A stretch of 64,000 nucleotides of DNA, from contig JANTQA010000021.1 in the NCBI GenBank assembly GCA_027625915.1, positions 1,860,001 to 1,924,000 of the forward strand. The letters are read 5' to 3'. This document shows positions 37,201 to 49,236 of this stretch, piece by piece. Each line of letters begins with the position of its first letter. The stretch's first letter is position 1. The position numbers and the translations under genes were made by a program. Source of the DNA: Anaeramoeba flamelloides (taxonomy: Eukaryota > Metamonada > Anaeramoebidae). A model generated the notes under the pieces. The model was given only the letters and a program-made list of their open reading frames with translations, did not search any database and was not told where the DNA came from.

Positions 37201-40200
37201 CATTCGATTTTGTATTATTATTACTATTATGGTGAAAAAAAAAAAACAGCTATAAAGTTTTCTCAAATAACTGGGTAACTTATTTGTACTTGTATAAATT
37301 TAAAAGGATTTTTATTTCTTGGCAATTGAAATTAATCAATCAAATTCCATCTTTAAAAATTAATTTTTTTTTTTTTTTTTAGGGGATAATATAGATTTTT
37401 TTAATTAAAAATTTAAATCAATATATATTTTTGCAGAAATTACCAAAAAAAAAAAAAAAAATTTATAATGATTATTTAAACTTAGAAATTGACCTTGTTC
37501 ACAATTTTAGAATTCCCATATCAAAATAAATAAAAAAAAAATACATCCGACATTGTACTTGATAATTTAAACCCTATTTCACTCAAATGAACCAAGCCAC
37601 AAATGAAAAATTCATTTTTTTTTTAAGAAATCAACTTAATATAAGATTAATTTGAAATAAGAGAAATAATAATCTTTTAGATTAGAGATTATTTTCATAA
37701 AAGAAAATACTTCAACTATAAAATTTCAAAAAATAATAAAATGTAAAAAAATTTTATACCCTTTCATTGAAACGTCTAGTGCGCAAAATTTCTCAATTTC
37801 TTTTGAAAATGAAAAATTGTTGAAAAGACAATTTTTCAATAGTAAATGTATGAATGAATTTTCATTTAAAATACAAATCCTCAAGTTTCTTATAGTTAAT
37901 TTGATTTTCAAACATTTTTTTTTTTTTCAAATTAACTTTATTTTTTAGTTTTCTTTTTCTTTTTCTTTTTTTTTTATAAAAAGCAAAAAGCAAAAAACAA
38001 AAAAAAAAAATTTAATAAATTCCAAAAAATGATCTTGAGATAAAAATTGAAACTTTTATTTTGAGAAGAATACTATATTAAACTCATAGATTTTGTTCTA
38101 TTTTTCAAATAAAACTAGTTCCTCTGACTGAAAATGAGTTTAAATTTTCCTACCATTTGATTTTCAAAAGATCTTTATTTTTTTACTTCTTTTCTTTAAT
38201 GTAAAAATCTCTCATAAAAAATATAATTAATCAAAACCATTTTATACTTGTCACATCTCTCTCATAAAAATAAAATAAACAAAATAGAGTAATTGAAATT
38301 GATTCTGAATCTAAAGATGCATCGAAAGCATGTGGATCCTTATTAAAAGAAATTCGAGTAATTGAGTTTCATCATCCACCAGAAAGGGACGAAGAGGTTA
38401 TCACACTTTGTGAGGATTATCGAAAAATAATTGAAGATAAATACGATTCATTGGAAAAATATGAGATACATTCTGGGAGATCAAAATTAACAGTATTACT
38501 GAACAAGCAAAATGAAAATGTTTTAAGAAACGGTAATAACAATAGAAATCTGCCAAGTATATCTGATTTTGAATTAATAAAAAGAATTTCTCGAGGAGCC
38601 TACGGACAAGTCTTTTTAGCTAGAAAAAAGCAAACAGACGATATTTATGCAATAAAAGTGCTAAAAAAGGCCGATATGATTTTAAAAAATCAAGTTCAGA
38701 ACATAAAATCCGAAAGGAGCATCATGACTGAAACAGGGAATGATTTTTCGATAAAATTATATTATTCTTTCCAATCAAAAAAAAATCTTTATTTAGTAAT
38801 GGAATATTGTCCCGGGGGTGATATGTATTCAATCCTCCAATATTCTGGGTATTTTAATGAAAAAGCTGCAAGTCAATATTTGGCAGAAATTGTATTGGCA
38901 TTGGAATTTTTACATAAGCAAGGAATTATTCATCGTGATTTAAAACCAGATAATTTATTAATTGATGTAGATGGCCATGTAAAATTAATTGACTATGGGT
39001 TGTCCAAAATTGGTATTTTTGAAAGAAGAGATTTCAAAAACAACCAGATGTTTCAAAATCAAAAAATTATCGAAAATGAAAATAATATTCCCAAAATCAA
39101 TGTCATAAATAAAGACATTTCAAATGATTCGAAAAAGAATAATAGCAATAATTTCAACACCTTTCCAGATATCGGTGTAAAAATTTCATTTGAGGACGGT
39201 TTGTCTATAAGTGAAGAAGAGAAAAGTGAAGTAGAAGATTCTCAGCAATTCGAAGTTTTTGATTCCCTTAATAATTTAGTTATTAATTCTATTGATTTAA
39301 GTAATACCATGTCTGGCAGTTTTGACTCTTCTTTAAACAATATTATCAATCCAAATAACATTATTAATTTAAATCTAAACAAACAATTTTATGAAAATAA
39401 AAATTCAAATGAAAATTCAAACGAAAATGGAAATGAAACTTCAAATGGAAATACAAATTCATCTGGAAATAAAAATTCAAATGGAAATTCAAATGAAAAT
39501 GGAAATGAAAATAAATATGTTTTGAAAAATAAAAATGATAAAAAAAATAAATATAGTAGGAAAAATAAATATGATAAGAAAAATGAAAATGTAAAAACAC
39601 AGAAAGAAATTAAATTATTATTAAGTGCACACAAAATTCAAACCATTGATAAATTCAATTCACAAAATAAAAATCGTCCATATTGCCCACGAAATTCAAA
39701 ATCTACCGAGACAAAATTACGAAATGTGCATTTTTATAATTCAGGTGAAAACGAAACGAGTTCTCAAAATTTGGCAAAAAAAAGATTTGGAATGAGTGAC
39801 GAGAATAATGATTACAAACATGGGACGAAAAAGAAGCACCACATCGTGGGTACACCAGACTATCTCTCCCCGGAAATTTTGTTAGGACAGGGACATTCCT
39901 TTGGAGCAGATTGGTGGTCATTTGGTGTAATTGTATATCAAATGACTGTTGGATTTACACCGTTTGGTGGGAGATCATTGCAAGAAATTTGGAGTAATAT
40001 CCTAAGTCTAAATATTGAATTCCCTGAATTCCTTTCGGATGAATTAGTAGATTTAATTTCCAAATTATTAGTTAATAACCCCAAAAAAAGATTGGGCGCA
40101 AATGGCGCGCAGGAAGTTAAAAACCACCCGTTTTTTAAAAATATCATTTGGGAAAATTTAAAAACACAAGATCCACCCTTAATACCCAAATTATCAGACC

Positions 40201-40571
40201 CTACTGATCTTAAATATCATAAAAAGGCGAGACATTACACAGAACAGGAAATTGAACCAGAAATTTTAGAGGATATGCAAAATGCCACCTTTGATGAAAC
40301 ACTGCTATATAACCAAGAGCAAAACCTTTTCAACGAATTCTCGAGTATAAACTGGGATGAGCTTTTGAAAATGAATCTATATATTGCAGAAAGCCACAGC
40401 TCTACCGTTGTTTCAAGTAGAACATTGACTCCAACTTCAGAATATGAAGAAACAGGCCCTAGCTCCGATACAAACTCTGAAACAGAAACAGAAAATAATA
40501 ATTCAGTTGGCACTCCGTTGCAAACGTCAAGACCTATGTCACCAATAGCAACCCAGTTTATTAAAAAATAA
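34242..40571 (+). CDS. Rim15/Greatwall/IRE-type AGC protein kinase, split kinase domain
   Basis: Two exons, 34242–37048 and 38288–40571, phase-2 intron of 1,239 bp (donor GTAAGT, acceptor AAATAG), about 1,696 residues. The first part is low-complexity (acidic, Lys-rich, poly-Asn). A helical block near residues 445–545 (SKWEGIDECIL … FLLSTISRSL) matches the N-terminal conserved region of plant IRE kinases. A C2HC zinc-finger motif, CRICENYV…HSQDC, lies at about 865–885, as in IRE and Rim15. The kinase domain starts near 1029: glycine loop SRGAYGQV, VAIK-type lysine in YAIKVLKK, IIHRDLKPDN. The metal motif reads DYG instead of DFG. An insert of about 280 residues rich in Asn, Ser and Lys follows, then VGTPDYLSPE, DWWSFG and HPFF. 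A C-tail with FNEFSSINWDELLKMN resembles the family hydrophobic region. In yeast and animals this family phosphorylates endosulfine/Igo proteins to inhibit PP2A-B55; the same role here is inference. The join is supported by phase and domain order. Confidence 0.9.
37049..38287 (+). other. 1.24 kb intron of the kinase gene
   Basis: GTAAGT to AAATAG. It removes the stop that follows residue 935 and restores a frame reading NSVIEIDSES across the junction. It is AT-rich and no element was recognised inside. Confidence 0.85.
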
Positions 40572-40608
40572 AGAAGAACATTTTTTAATTTCTTTATTTT
40601 TTTGTTTC

Positions 40609-40644
<36 letters not shown>

Positions 40645-40897
40645 TTAATTAATTGAGTTTAATAGCTAATTTTTTAAAATTATTAATTGTAAGATTTTTC
40701 TGTTTTAATATTATCGATTTTATTATTTTTTTTTTTGATATTTTTTTTATTTTAATAATTCTATAAATTTCTACTTTTACTTTTTATTTTTATAATTTTT
40801 ATCTTTAATTTATTTAAAAATAAAAAAATAAATTTTAAAATAATTCACTTAACCCGAAATTATTGTATTTTTTTTTTTTTACATTTTTTATTTTGAG

Positions 40898-41083
40898 ATG
40901 ATTTGTTCGAAAATTAATTATAAAAATTTCACATATATTTATATGTATTTAGATGACCTTTTCTTTGTTTTTGATTCCTTTCAAATCTTGCATCAGAAAA
41001 TATCAATTGTCTTTCTTCTTTATCAGCTGAAAGTTTTGAGAATTAAATTTTACTATTCCAACTTTTTACATTCTTCGAACAAA
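40898..41083 (+). mobile_element. Possible relic of a Ty3/gypsy-like reverse transcriptase
   Basis: About 60 codons resembling the palm region of LTR-retrotransposon reverse transcriptase: a YLDD box preceded by a hydrophobic strand and followed at family-like spacing by a VFLLYQLKVLRIKF block. No other part (gag, integrase, LTRs) was found nearby. If real it is an old, broken fossil fragment. The region is T-rich, so chance resemblance is a serious alternative. Confidence 0.2.
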
Positions 41084-41439
41084 TAAATTTGGTATATTTT
41101 AAAGTTTTACAACAAAATAATAAACAATAAACTATCTTTCAAAAATGAATTCTGGCCTGAAATAATAAATTGAAAAAAAAAATTATTCTTGATAACTGCT
41201 ATTTTAAAAAAGTGATCACTTTTTTGTTTAAAGATTGCTAAAATTAGAACTTTTCAAAAAATAGATTTTTTTAAAAAACAATGGACTCAAAATTTTTTAA
41301 CAATACTTTTCTAATCTTCAATCTATGTTTCACATTAAAAAGGTTGGTAATAAAATTTATAAAAAGAGAATTTTTGTACAAAGTTTCTAGTAAAAACATC
41401 CTTACCTTTTTATGAGTTTTATTCAAAGACGACTAATTA

Positions 41440-41720
41440 TTAAATCTTTTGTTAAATTCACTTTTCAATTATTATAAAAAAATATAAAAACTCTGATATT
41501 TTAAAAATTCATAAAAAATAGGATCAAATCCCAAAACTAAAAAAAAGTGAATCAAAATTTTTAAAATAAGCATTTAATTTTTTTTATTACTGAACTTCAA
41601 ATAAAAAAAAATGGTTAACAAGAAGATTGTTTGAGACTGAGTATATACATATTATAATACATTCTATAGGATCATATTTTTAGTTATTATTTATTTTCAA
41701 ATTGGATTTATATTAAAAAA
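41440..41720. repeat. Dispersed repeat, partner at 25780–26060
   Basis: Same orientation as its partner. Shared landmarks include CTAAAAAAAAGTGA, TTATTACTGAACTT and GTTAACAAGAAGATT. It is non-coding with no clear borders. Confidence 0.55.
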
Positions 41721-43799
41721 AAAAGATACAAAGTATCAAAAAAAAATTGAAAATCAAAATAGAAAAAGGAAAAAGAAAAAGAAAAAAAAAACAAATTAAT
41801 AAAAGAAAAAAATTTTTTTAATAATAAAAAAAATTATAAATATGTCCCTACGACCCAAAAAACACTAAAAATGGAAAACTGATCAAATACTTTCCATTAA
41901 AATAATTAAAAAAACTAAATGGTAAAATAAAAATAAATAAAGTTTCAATTTAACTTTTTCTTGAAAGTATGTTTTGCCAAAATCATTGAATTCACACTTG
42001 AAATCATGTATATTTTTAGATACAATATCTTGTTTTAACTCATTTACAAAAACAAATTCTAAATTATGGGGAATTTTCTTTTCTCAAAAGGCACTAATTT
42101 GGTCTTCAAATGTTTTTTTTTTTTCGTTTTAAATGGTAAAATTAAAATAAAGTTCAACTAAAAAGATAAACTCTCTGGAAAACCATTCTAATTTAATATA
42201 TTAACTTATTCTTTGATTTCAAGCTTTTCTCAACCCCAATTTTTCAAAAAAAAATAAAAAAGTGCACAGTAATTTCAAAAAATATTTTCGATATTCAAAA
42301 GTTGAGAGTGTTTTTATTCTAAAAAAAATTATCACAGTGGTTAATCGAATTAAGTTATGAACTTAATTTTGAAAAATATTAATCAGAAAAAAATAGTGCT
42401 TAATTTTATTAAGGACATATTAGCCATATTTTCCCTGGTCTTCAAATCCGTGGAAATATGCGCTGCATAGTTTCTCTGCCTTTAAAATTCGAAACAATTC
42501 ATAAATATTTAAATTTTATATTTTGTCAAAGGGAAAATATTGAAAAATAAAAAGGAGATAACCTACACTTATTCTTTTTAAACAAATTACAAAACACATA
42601 CTATGTTTCAAGAATTATTCTTGATCCCGTTTTACAAAAATATCACATATTCAGTTCAAAAATTAATGTTTCAAATATTAACCGTTCCTATTTTTTCTTG
42701 TTCTTCTGAAACAACATCTAGTTCAGTTAATAATAGTGCATACAGTAGAATATATTTTTAATGTAAAATCCTTGATATTTTAACGAATGTTTTCAATTCA
42801 GAATTGAATTTTTTTTATAATTTTTTTGGTTTTTTTATTTTTTTTATATTTTAGACGTTTGAAAAAATAATACCAAAATTTTTATCAAATACTTTATTCT
42901 ATTTTTTGAAATAATATTATTAAAATTTGACTTTCATTCTTAGAATTTCATTCTAAAAGTAGAAATTTTGGAAATCGGTATCATATTTACTTATTTTTTA
43001 TTGTAGATTTCCTCAATCATTTAATCATAAAGTTTTCTTGAAAAAATAATCACACCTTTTATTTTGCAAAACTCGTTTAACCCTGTCACCATAGATTATT
43101 TTTGCAACTGTGATTTCCTCTTCATCTGAAAAGAGATTTATATACACTATCCTAAATTCTATCAGATTTTAGTATGAAGTGGAATTCAATATCTAGATCT
43201 AGAACTTGGAACCTTTTCAAGATAAATTTCAAATTGTGAAAAGTCAAAATGTTTTTACAAATGTCGAATTTTTGAAAAAAAAACTTTTTATTACGATCTT
43301 TATGACTTAAGATTCTTATAATTGATAAATATGTTGTCGAACATCAAAATAATCTCTACCATAAAATTAAAATAGTCCTTAAAAACAATTTAATCCATAA
43401 AAAAGCTAAAATATCAAAAAGTTTTTATCTTGTTTTCTTTTCTGGATAAAAACAAAAAAATGTGAAAAAAATAATATTTTTAATTTTTTCAAAGTTAATA
43501 CTTTTTCAAATATTCAAACAAAACAATTTCTTTCGATAGTACTGCCCCCAAAATAATCTAATTTTCGAATTCGAAGTATTTTTTTCCAAAAGAAAAAGAA
43601 AAATTTTTTTCAAATTTATGTTTCAAAAAAATACTTTGATTTGTAAATTTGGAAAATAAATTTTTTTTCAAGTCAAGATTTGAATAATTAACGGTTTGTT
43701 CAGAAAGTATTTACTCTATTTTTTGAAAATAATCAGATTATTTACCCCAAAGACCAAATCATTTTTTATATTTTCTTTCGATTAATTATTATTTTTCTC

Positions 43800-44419
43800 A
43801 TGGAAGGGTATCTATATCAAGTTGGGTGTATGAATCTCTACTTTAATTTTGATTTTTTTACCACAAATAACCACATGATCATTAAATCGAATTCTTTTTA
43901 AAATCTTTCTTTTTCCAAATCCTGCTAACAACCTAAAAAAAAAAAAAATTAAATCTTTATCTCAATTCTACACATCAAAAAGCCCTCTTAAAATCTCAAA
44001 AAAAGAGATACTTTGTCTTGGTTGAAAAAAGATTGAAGGTCTACAAAACAGAAAAAGAATATAAATCCAAAAAATCACCACAAAAAACTTATGACACAAA
44101 AGGTTATGTGCCATCAGTTTATGAACCAACAAAAAAAAAGAAAAAAGATACAAAATTCTATTTCAGACTAACTCACAAAAAGTTAGGATCAATTAACTTT
44201 TCGACTCAAGATCGATCAAATGGGATACAGTGGCTAAAGTGTTTCAAATCCGGTGCTCAAAAAGTAGCAAGAAGAAAATCTTCAACTTCAAGTAAATATC
44301 CAACTAAGAAACCAAAACTTAGTTTGCTTGACAATCTTGAGGACTTCACGTTCTTAAAAACAAATTATTTATTATTGGAAACAATCAAAGAAAAAAAAAG
44401 TAATAAAGCCCCTTTTTTA

Positions 44420-44467
<48 letters not shown>

Positions 44468-44512
44468 CACAAATCAGGTTCTGAAAAAGAATCGCTCAGA
44501 AAGCGAAAATAG
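43800..44512 (+). CDS. Small PH-domain protein, two exons
   Basis: Exon 1 is only 28 bases (ATG at 43800, ends 43827), then a 155 bp phase-1 intron (donor GTATGA, acceptor AAAAAG) and exon 2 from 43983; about 185 residues to the TAG at 44510–44512. Joined, the first 110 residues form a pleckstrin-homology domain: MEGYLYQVGSLLK, then KKRYFVLVEKRLKVYK (β1–β3), a Lys-rich loop, TKFYFRLTHKKLGSINFST, and the final helix with the hallmark Trp in NGIQWLKCF. PH domains bind phosphoinositides or protein partners at membranes. Basic sequence follows, including a poly-Lys run encoded by 43 A. Downstream of that run another frame stays open to 44627, so the true C-terminus depends on tract length. Exon 1 is inferred from PH-domain fit and phase. 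Confidence 0.75.
44421..44463 (+). repeat. 43-A homopolymer inside the PH gene
   Basis: An uninterrupted A run read as poly-Lys. Its length decides the downstream frame. Such tracts are prone to length change in cells and to miscounting in sequencing. Confidence 0.95.
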
Positions 44513-44679
44513 TAAAAAAAACAATTTCAGAACAAGAATGAAACGATGGAAAATCCGGCTTCTAGTTCATTGTTTCATTACTGTCCAAGAAGTTCGATCT
44601 CTAATCAGGGAGAAAATTTCAAAGTAAAAATTACAAATTAAAAACATTTTCTTCCAAATAACAATCATTTTAGTTGTAG

Positions 44680-44835
44680 ATCAGAAGCAAGTAACACCAA
44701 ACAAACAAAGTGTGTCAGTCCTCAAATATACACAAACTTCTTCATTCACTCAAACATTTAATTTACTTGTATTTGAATAATAAATAGGAAAAAATTTTCA
44801 CTTCCTTGTCTTCATTTTGTTTTTGTAACAAATAA
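44680..44835. mobile_element. Fragment of family F6
   Basis: It shares TATTTGAATAATAAATAGGA and the bases around it with the middle of the F6 elements at 13031 and 58191, but the TIRs were not found. It is a truncated or rearranged copy. Confidence 0.55.
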
Positions 44836-45052
44836 AAATTTCAAAGAAATAGATTGACATTTTTGCTTTCTATTTGTTTATTTGGTCTTTTTTCTCCGAT
44901 ATTTTGATTGGTGAACTCAGAACTCTAAATGATAGAATTTTAAAGAATTGGAAAAATGAAAACCAGTTGAAAATTTTTTATCAGTTAAATTTCCAAAACC
45001 ACTTTAAAAAAAAATAAGAAGTTTTTTGGGAGGCTACACTTTTCTGGGATAC

Positions 45053-45285
45053 TGTTAATTTCAAAATAAATGGATCAAAATTTTCATTCAGCTTTCCAAA
45101 AAAAATCACAACCCAAGAATTAAAACCAGTTCATCGAAATCCCCAATACCAGAAGACAAATTAATAATTTAAGCTGATTTATTGGAAGTAAAAATTTGAA
45201 TTGTTACACGATTTTAAAAATCTTTTTTTTGGGTAGCTGTGAAAATTTTGTTAAATTTATTTTACAACAAATAGTATTCTAAATG
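45053..45285. repeat. Dispersed repeat Z (copy 1)
   Basis: About 230 bp related to 51055–51280 and 62697–62930, all in the same orientation. Landmarks are ACTGTTAATT, CAAGAATTAAAACCA and ACAACAAATAGTA near the right side. It is non-coding. Confidence 0.6.
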
Positions 45286-45703
45286 TTTCCAAAAATTCCA
45301 AGAAAAATTCAAAATAAAAAAAAAAAAAACATTGAAAATTTGAAACAACAGCTTATTGATCTCTTTGTGTTAATTTCTGAATAATAAATGAAAAATTTTA
45401 TTTTGAATTTTTCCAAAAATATTTTTCTGATAATTAGTGGAAAAAATACAAGATCTTCACAAACTGAGAAAAAATGAGTTTTTTTTTCCAATCTCTGAAT
45501 TCTGACTAGGAACTTTGGGATTAAAATAATTTATTTTTGTTTCTGAAAATAACAATATTTGGGAATTGTGTTAAGTCATTTGAAAAAAAGTGAATACCAT
45601 AAGTTTAAAAAAGTTTGACAAAAAAGTTTTTCAAGTAACCCTTAAAGCAAAAAAACCACAACAAAAATGTCACATTCAAAATTATATCCCATTTTGTTGT
45701 AAA

Positions 45704-45968
45704 TACCCTAATAAAAAGAATTCTCTATCACACTTGTATAGACATGTGATACAACTCTAGCCACAACAAAAGTGTACTAACTCGGATAAAAAATGAGCTA
45801 TCACGGTGTGATACCTACGGGATATGACACTTTGAACATTTTTTTTCCTATTATCAATCTGTCTCACATGTCATAAATTTTGATCACATTTGCCAATGAG
45901 TGTGATATAGTTGCGATAGCTCAGTAGTCGTCAGACAATTTTTATCACACTAAATTTTTATTCGGGTA
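45704..45968. mobile_element. 265 bp TIR element F5
   Basis: The left end TACCCTAATAAAAAG and the right end TTTTTATTCGGGTA are inverted copies flanked by TA. Between them are many GTGTGATA/TATCACAC motifs in both orientations. It is less AT-rich than its surroundings and non-coding. Confidence 0.75.
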
Positions 45969-46566
45969 AACCCCAATTCAAGATTATTAACAGTCCAAAG
46001 ATCAATTTTTGAAAAAAAAAAAAATCTTATTTAATCAATTCTTGAAGAAATGCCAAATTAGGAACCACTAACTAATCGAAATGTTCGCCCTTATTGATCA
46101 ACAACAATTTCTCACAAAACAAAAAATAAATAATTGTAAAACAAAAAAATTAATACAAATAAACCAAGATTGTGTTCAAAATTTTGAAGAGACTAAACAA
46201 AAAAATGTTTTTTTTGTAAATTTGTTGAAATTTTATTGACCTATATTGTACGAACCAATGGTTCGACACCATTAACTAATTTTATTTGGTTTTTTCTATT
46301 TAAAAGAATAAAACTTCAACCACTCTATAAATCATTCTCAAATAATTTTTTGATCAAACTGTACATATAACGAAATTCAAACAAAAAAAAAAAAAAGACA
46401 AAAAATAATTTTCATATTTGTTAAAAATCAAAGTTATTTCCAAATCTAATGAAATTGTAAAATAATTGCTTCTGTTAGCTGTTTTAACTGTCTCAAAAAA
46501 ATTGAATTTTAGTTTTGATTAAAATAAAATATGACTTTCAATTCTATTTCAACTTTTATAATATAA

Positions 46567-46975
46567 TACAACCGTTTCAAACCTGGTGTGGGCGAGTTAA
46601 CTTTAATCTGATTTTACAATTAGTTAAACTTTGTTTCAACTCATTTCAATTTAAATATCCATGCATATTGATTTACAGTTTTAACTCCAAAACAAAGGAT
46701 TATGATAATGAAAACCTTCTTCAGCACCTTTTCAATTGTTTTTCTAATTGTTTTTGCCTTTTTTAAAAAAAATTAAAAATAATTTTCTTTTTGCCAAGGA
46801 TCTTCAATCTGAACAATAAGAAAAGATTTGAGAAAGAAACCACAGGAATCACAGAAAAAACAGAAACCACAGAAACTACAATTGATCATTTAAATTGAAA
46901 TGAGTTACAAAAAATTTAACTAATTTTAAATTCGATTAAAGTTAACTCGTCCACACCAAATTTGAAATGGCTGTA
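46567..46975. mobile_element. 409 bp TIR element F3
   Basis: The left end TACAACCGTTTCAAA and the right end TTTGAAATGGCTGTA, each followed inward by TGGTGTGG.CGAGTTAACT in inverted positions and then AACTCATTTCAATTTAAA. The arms are about 130 bp. TA borders suggest a Tc1/mariner-like MITE. Confidence 0.8.
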
Positions 46976-47714
46976 AATGAGTTTTGTTAAAATATATTTC
47001 AATTTATTTTTATGTTTTCCAGACAATATTATTTGTTCCTATTATTTAAATTATTACTCATTTTGAATAATGTATTAAATATCATTATTTCCAATAAATC
47101 CAAAGTAATAAATACATTTTAATAGAAAAAAAAAACAAAAAACCATTATGTAAAGAAATTATTCTAAAAAATTTTAACAAAAGTTGAAATACATCAAATA
47201 AAAGTTCTATTTTTACTGACTTGGAAAAATTTTTAAACTATTTTTTTTTCTATCAATTTCCTTTTTTTATAAACTCAGCCAAGCATATGCTCAATGCCAA
47301 ATAATATTAACTATTATATTACCACAACAAAATCCTCTATTCTTAATAATTTCTAAAAGAGAACTATAAAAAATCTACTGGTATTTTCAAAGTAAATGAG
47401 ATAAATTTTTAATACCATCATCTTTATATATATATATATATATACATACATTAGTGTTGTGGTATTTAATTTATGTTACATAGTAATATTCCTACTTCAA
47501 AAAAAAAAAAAAAAAGGTAAGGAATCTAAATTAGACACTCTATAAAAAACTTTGAAATTAATATGATCTAATCAAAGTTTAATTGTTTTTTTTTTGAATA
47601 ATGATCATTTGTAAATGAACAAAGATTCAAAGCAAATAAAAAACAAAAAAAATTTGAAATGTCGAGTTTTTTTACATTTTACCCGAAAATACCGGTATTT
47701 CAATAAAAAATGGC

Positions 47715-47860
47715 AAAAAAGTATGGGTGTAACGGTTTTTATACTTAATTAGTCTTTTAACAAAGTCCTGAAAATGTGTCTATTAAAATTTATCAATATT
47801 TTTATAAATACCTTTGAAAACTTTATAGTCACACTTTTTTTACAATTGCTCTATTTTTCA
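47715..47860. repeat. Direct repeat, partner at 55915–56035
   Basis: It shares TGTCTATTAAA.TTTATCAA and AACTTTATAGTCACACTTTT with 55915–56035 in the same orientation. One copy lies upstream of the 48.5 kb exon and the other just upstream of the 56.2 kb exon. Confidence 0.6.
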
Positions 47861-48522
47861 TTTTAAAAAGCTTTTCAAATTGCTGACAAATTCTTAAATA
47901 TGATGAAAAATGAATTTTATGATTTCTCCTATACTTTTGTAAATGAATTTATTTAAATTTTTATTTGCTTTTAGTTACTAAAATCAAATAAGTGTTGGTT
48001 TAATTTTATTTGTATCAAATATTGATTCAAAGATTAAAATAAATTTGGGAATTCAATTGATTTTTATTTTCAGGGTACTAAGTTTAACTATCACAAAAAC
48101 CGAAAATTTTTGTATTGACTCATTTTGAAGCTGTTCAAATGTTTGAATACGAATTTTTTTGTTTTTCTATCATTCCAAGAAAAAGCAAAATAAACATAGA
48201 AATATTTAATATTCTTTCTTCAAAAAAATTGAATTCGTTCCAAATTAAAAAATGGTTATGTTTATGATTTAAAACCATAAGAAGAAGAATCAATGTGATT
48301 GAATTTAATGATTTGTGCTTTCTAAAAATAAAATAAAAACAATTTTCAAAATTTCAATTCATAAAAATTGTATAGTATCAAAAATTTTATCTATTTCAAT
48401 TTTAACTAATACTTATTTTCAAAATATAACTCTAATAAAACAAAAAAACAAAAATATTAAATTAAAACACCCCAACCCCACTTTAAAATAAATCAATAAT
48501 CAACTGAACAACCAAACTAAAG

Positions 48523-49236
48523 TCTTTTTCCAAGGAAATATTTTTTATAAAGATCCAGAAAAAAATTTTGCTGAAGAATTCTTTTGTAATTTAACCCGAC
48601 AGAAATTAACTTTATTACCATTGACAAATATTCCAAAAAATCAAAAAGAAAAAGAAAAAGAAAAAGAAAATGAAAATGAAAATGAAAAAGAAAAAGAGAA
48701 CGAAAAAAAGAATGAAGATAAAAGTAAAATCGAAATTGAAGTTTCAAAGATTGAATTAATTTCTTTAACTTCTGATAATGAGGATCAATACAAAATTACA
48801 ATCAAAATGTATAATGAAAAACCAAAATATTTAACATCAAAGAACGTAGTAACAATTTTAATGGTCCACCACTCGTTGCAGTTTTTACATCATCCAAATT
48901 ATGAAGAATTCTTAAAAAATGGACCTATTCAAACAACAGAGCAAATTCACCGTTTATTTTATCCTCTTATTAGCAAAATTTTTGAGATTATTTTAATTTT
49001 AAAAAATGATTTTTCTGTGATAAACTATGACAATTTACAAAAAAAACAAAACATGTGGATTGAAAAAATTGCTGATTACTTTTCTCAAAAGTTTCCTTTA
49101 CAAATCATTTCCAAATCAAGTATAGACAACCAATCACTTCAAAGTTTAATTATGATTTTATCTTTAATATTATGGCTACTTCCAGACCCAATTTTTGATT
49201 ATGACTTTGATCAATTTAATGATCTTTATGATAATT
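48523..49236 (+). CDS. Gene E, 5' exon: helical protein, possible RhoGAP-like first half
   Basis: The open frame starts after an acceptor-like CTAAAG at 48522 and ends at donor GTAAAA (49237), phase 1. No ATG opens it before the Lys/Glu/Asn repeat at about 48640–48720, so at least one upstream exon is probably missing from this model. After the repeat the sequence is ordinary globular protein (VVTILMVHHSLQFLHH, LFYPLISKIFEIILIL) and ends SLILWLLPDPIFDYDFDQFN. That end, together with the continuation at 56237 (ETLNEVIKKFVYNYKKCKP ITREILGCVFLMAHIL), resembles the LRELPEPL…LKxLxxxLPxxNxxxLxxLLxHL region of RhoGAP domains. No GxFRxxG arginine-finger block was found, so GAP activity is doubtful. 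Gene identity is uncertain; that it is a real coding exon is fairly sure. Confidence 0.65.

Larger units (their letters stand above)
40572..43799. other. Long intergenic stretch, no host gene seen
   Basis: It begins with poly-T tracts after the kinase stop (one of about 30 T at 40611–40642). Apart from a possible reverse-transcriptase relic and a dispersed repeat listed separately, no feature was recognised. Confidence 0.5.

Noticed and set aside
44510-44545. Mini-intron GTAAAA…TTTCAG after the PH stop
   Set aside because: About 20 bases long and the joined frame stops at once.
46250-46275. Perfect tRNA T-arm look-alike (AATGG TTCGACA CCATT, B-box GGTTCGACACC)
   Set aside because: No A-box, anticodon arm or pairing acceptor stem upstream. 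The bases form part of a local palindrome around CGAACCAATGGTTCG.
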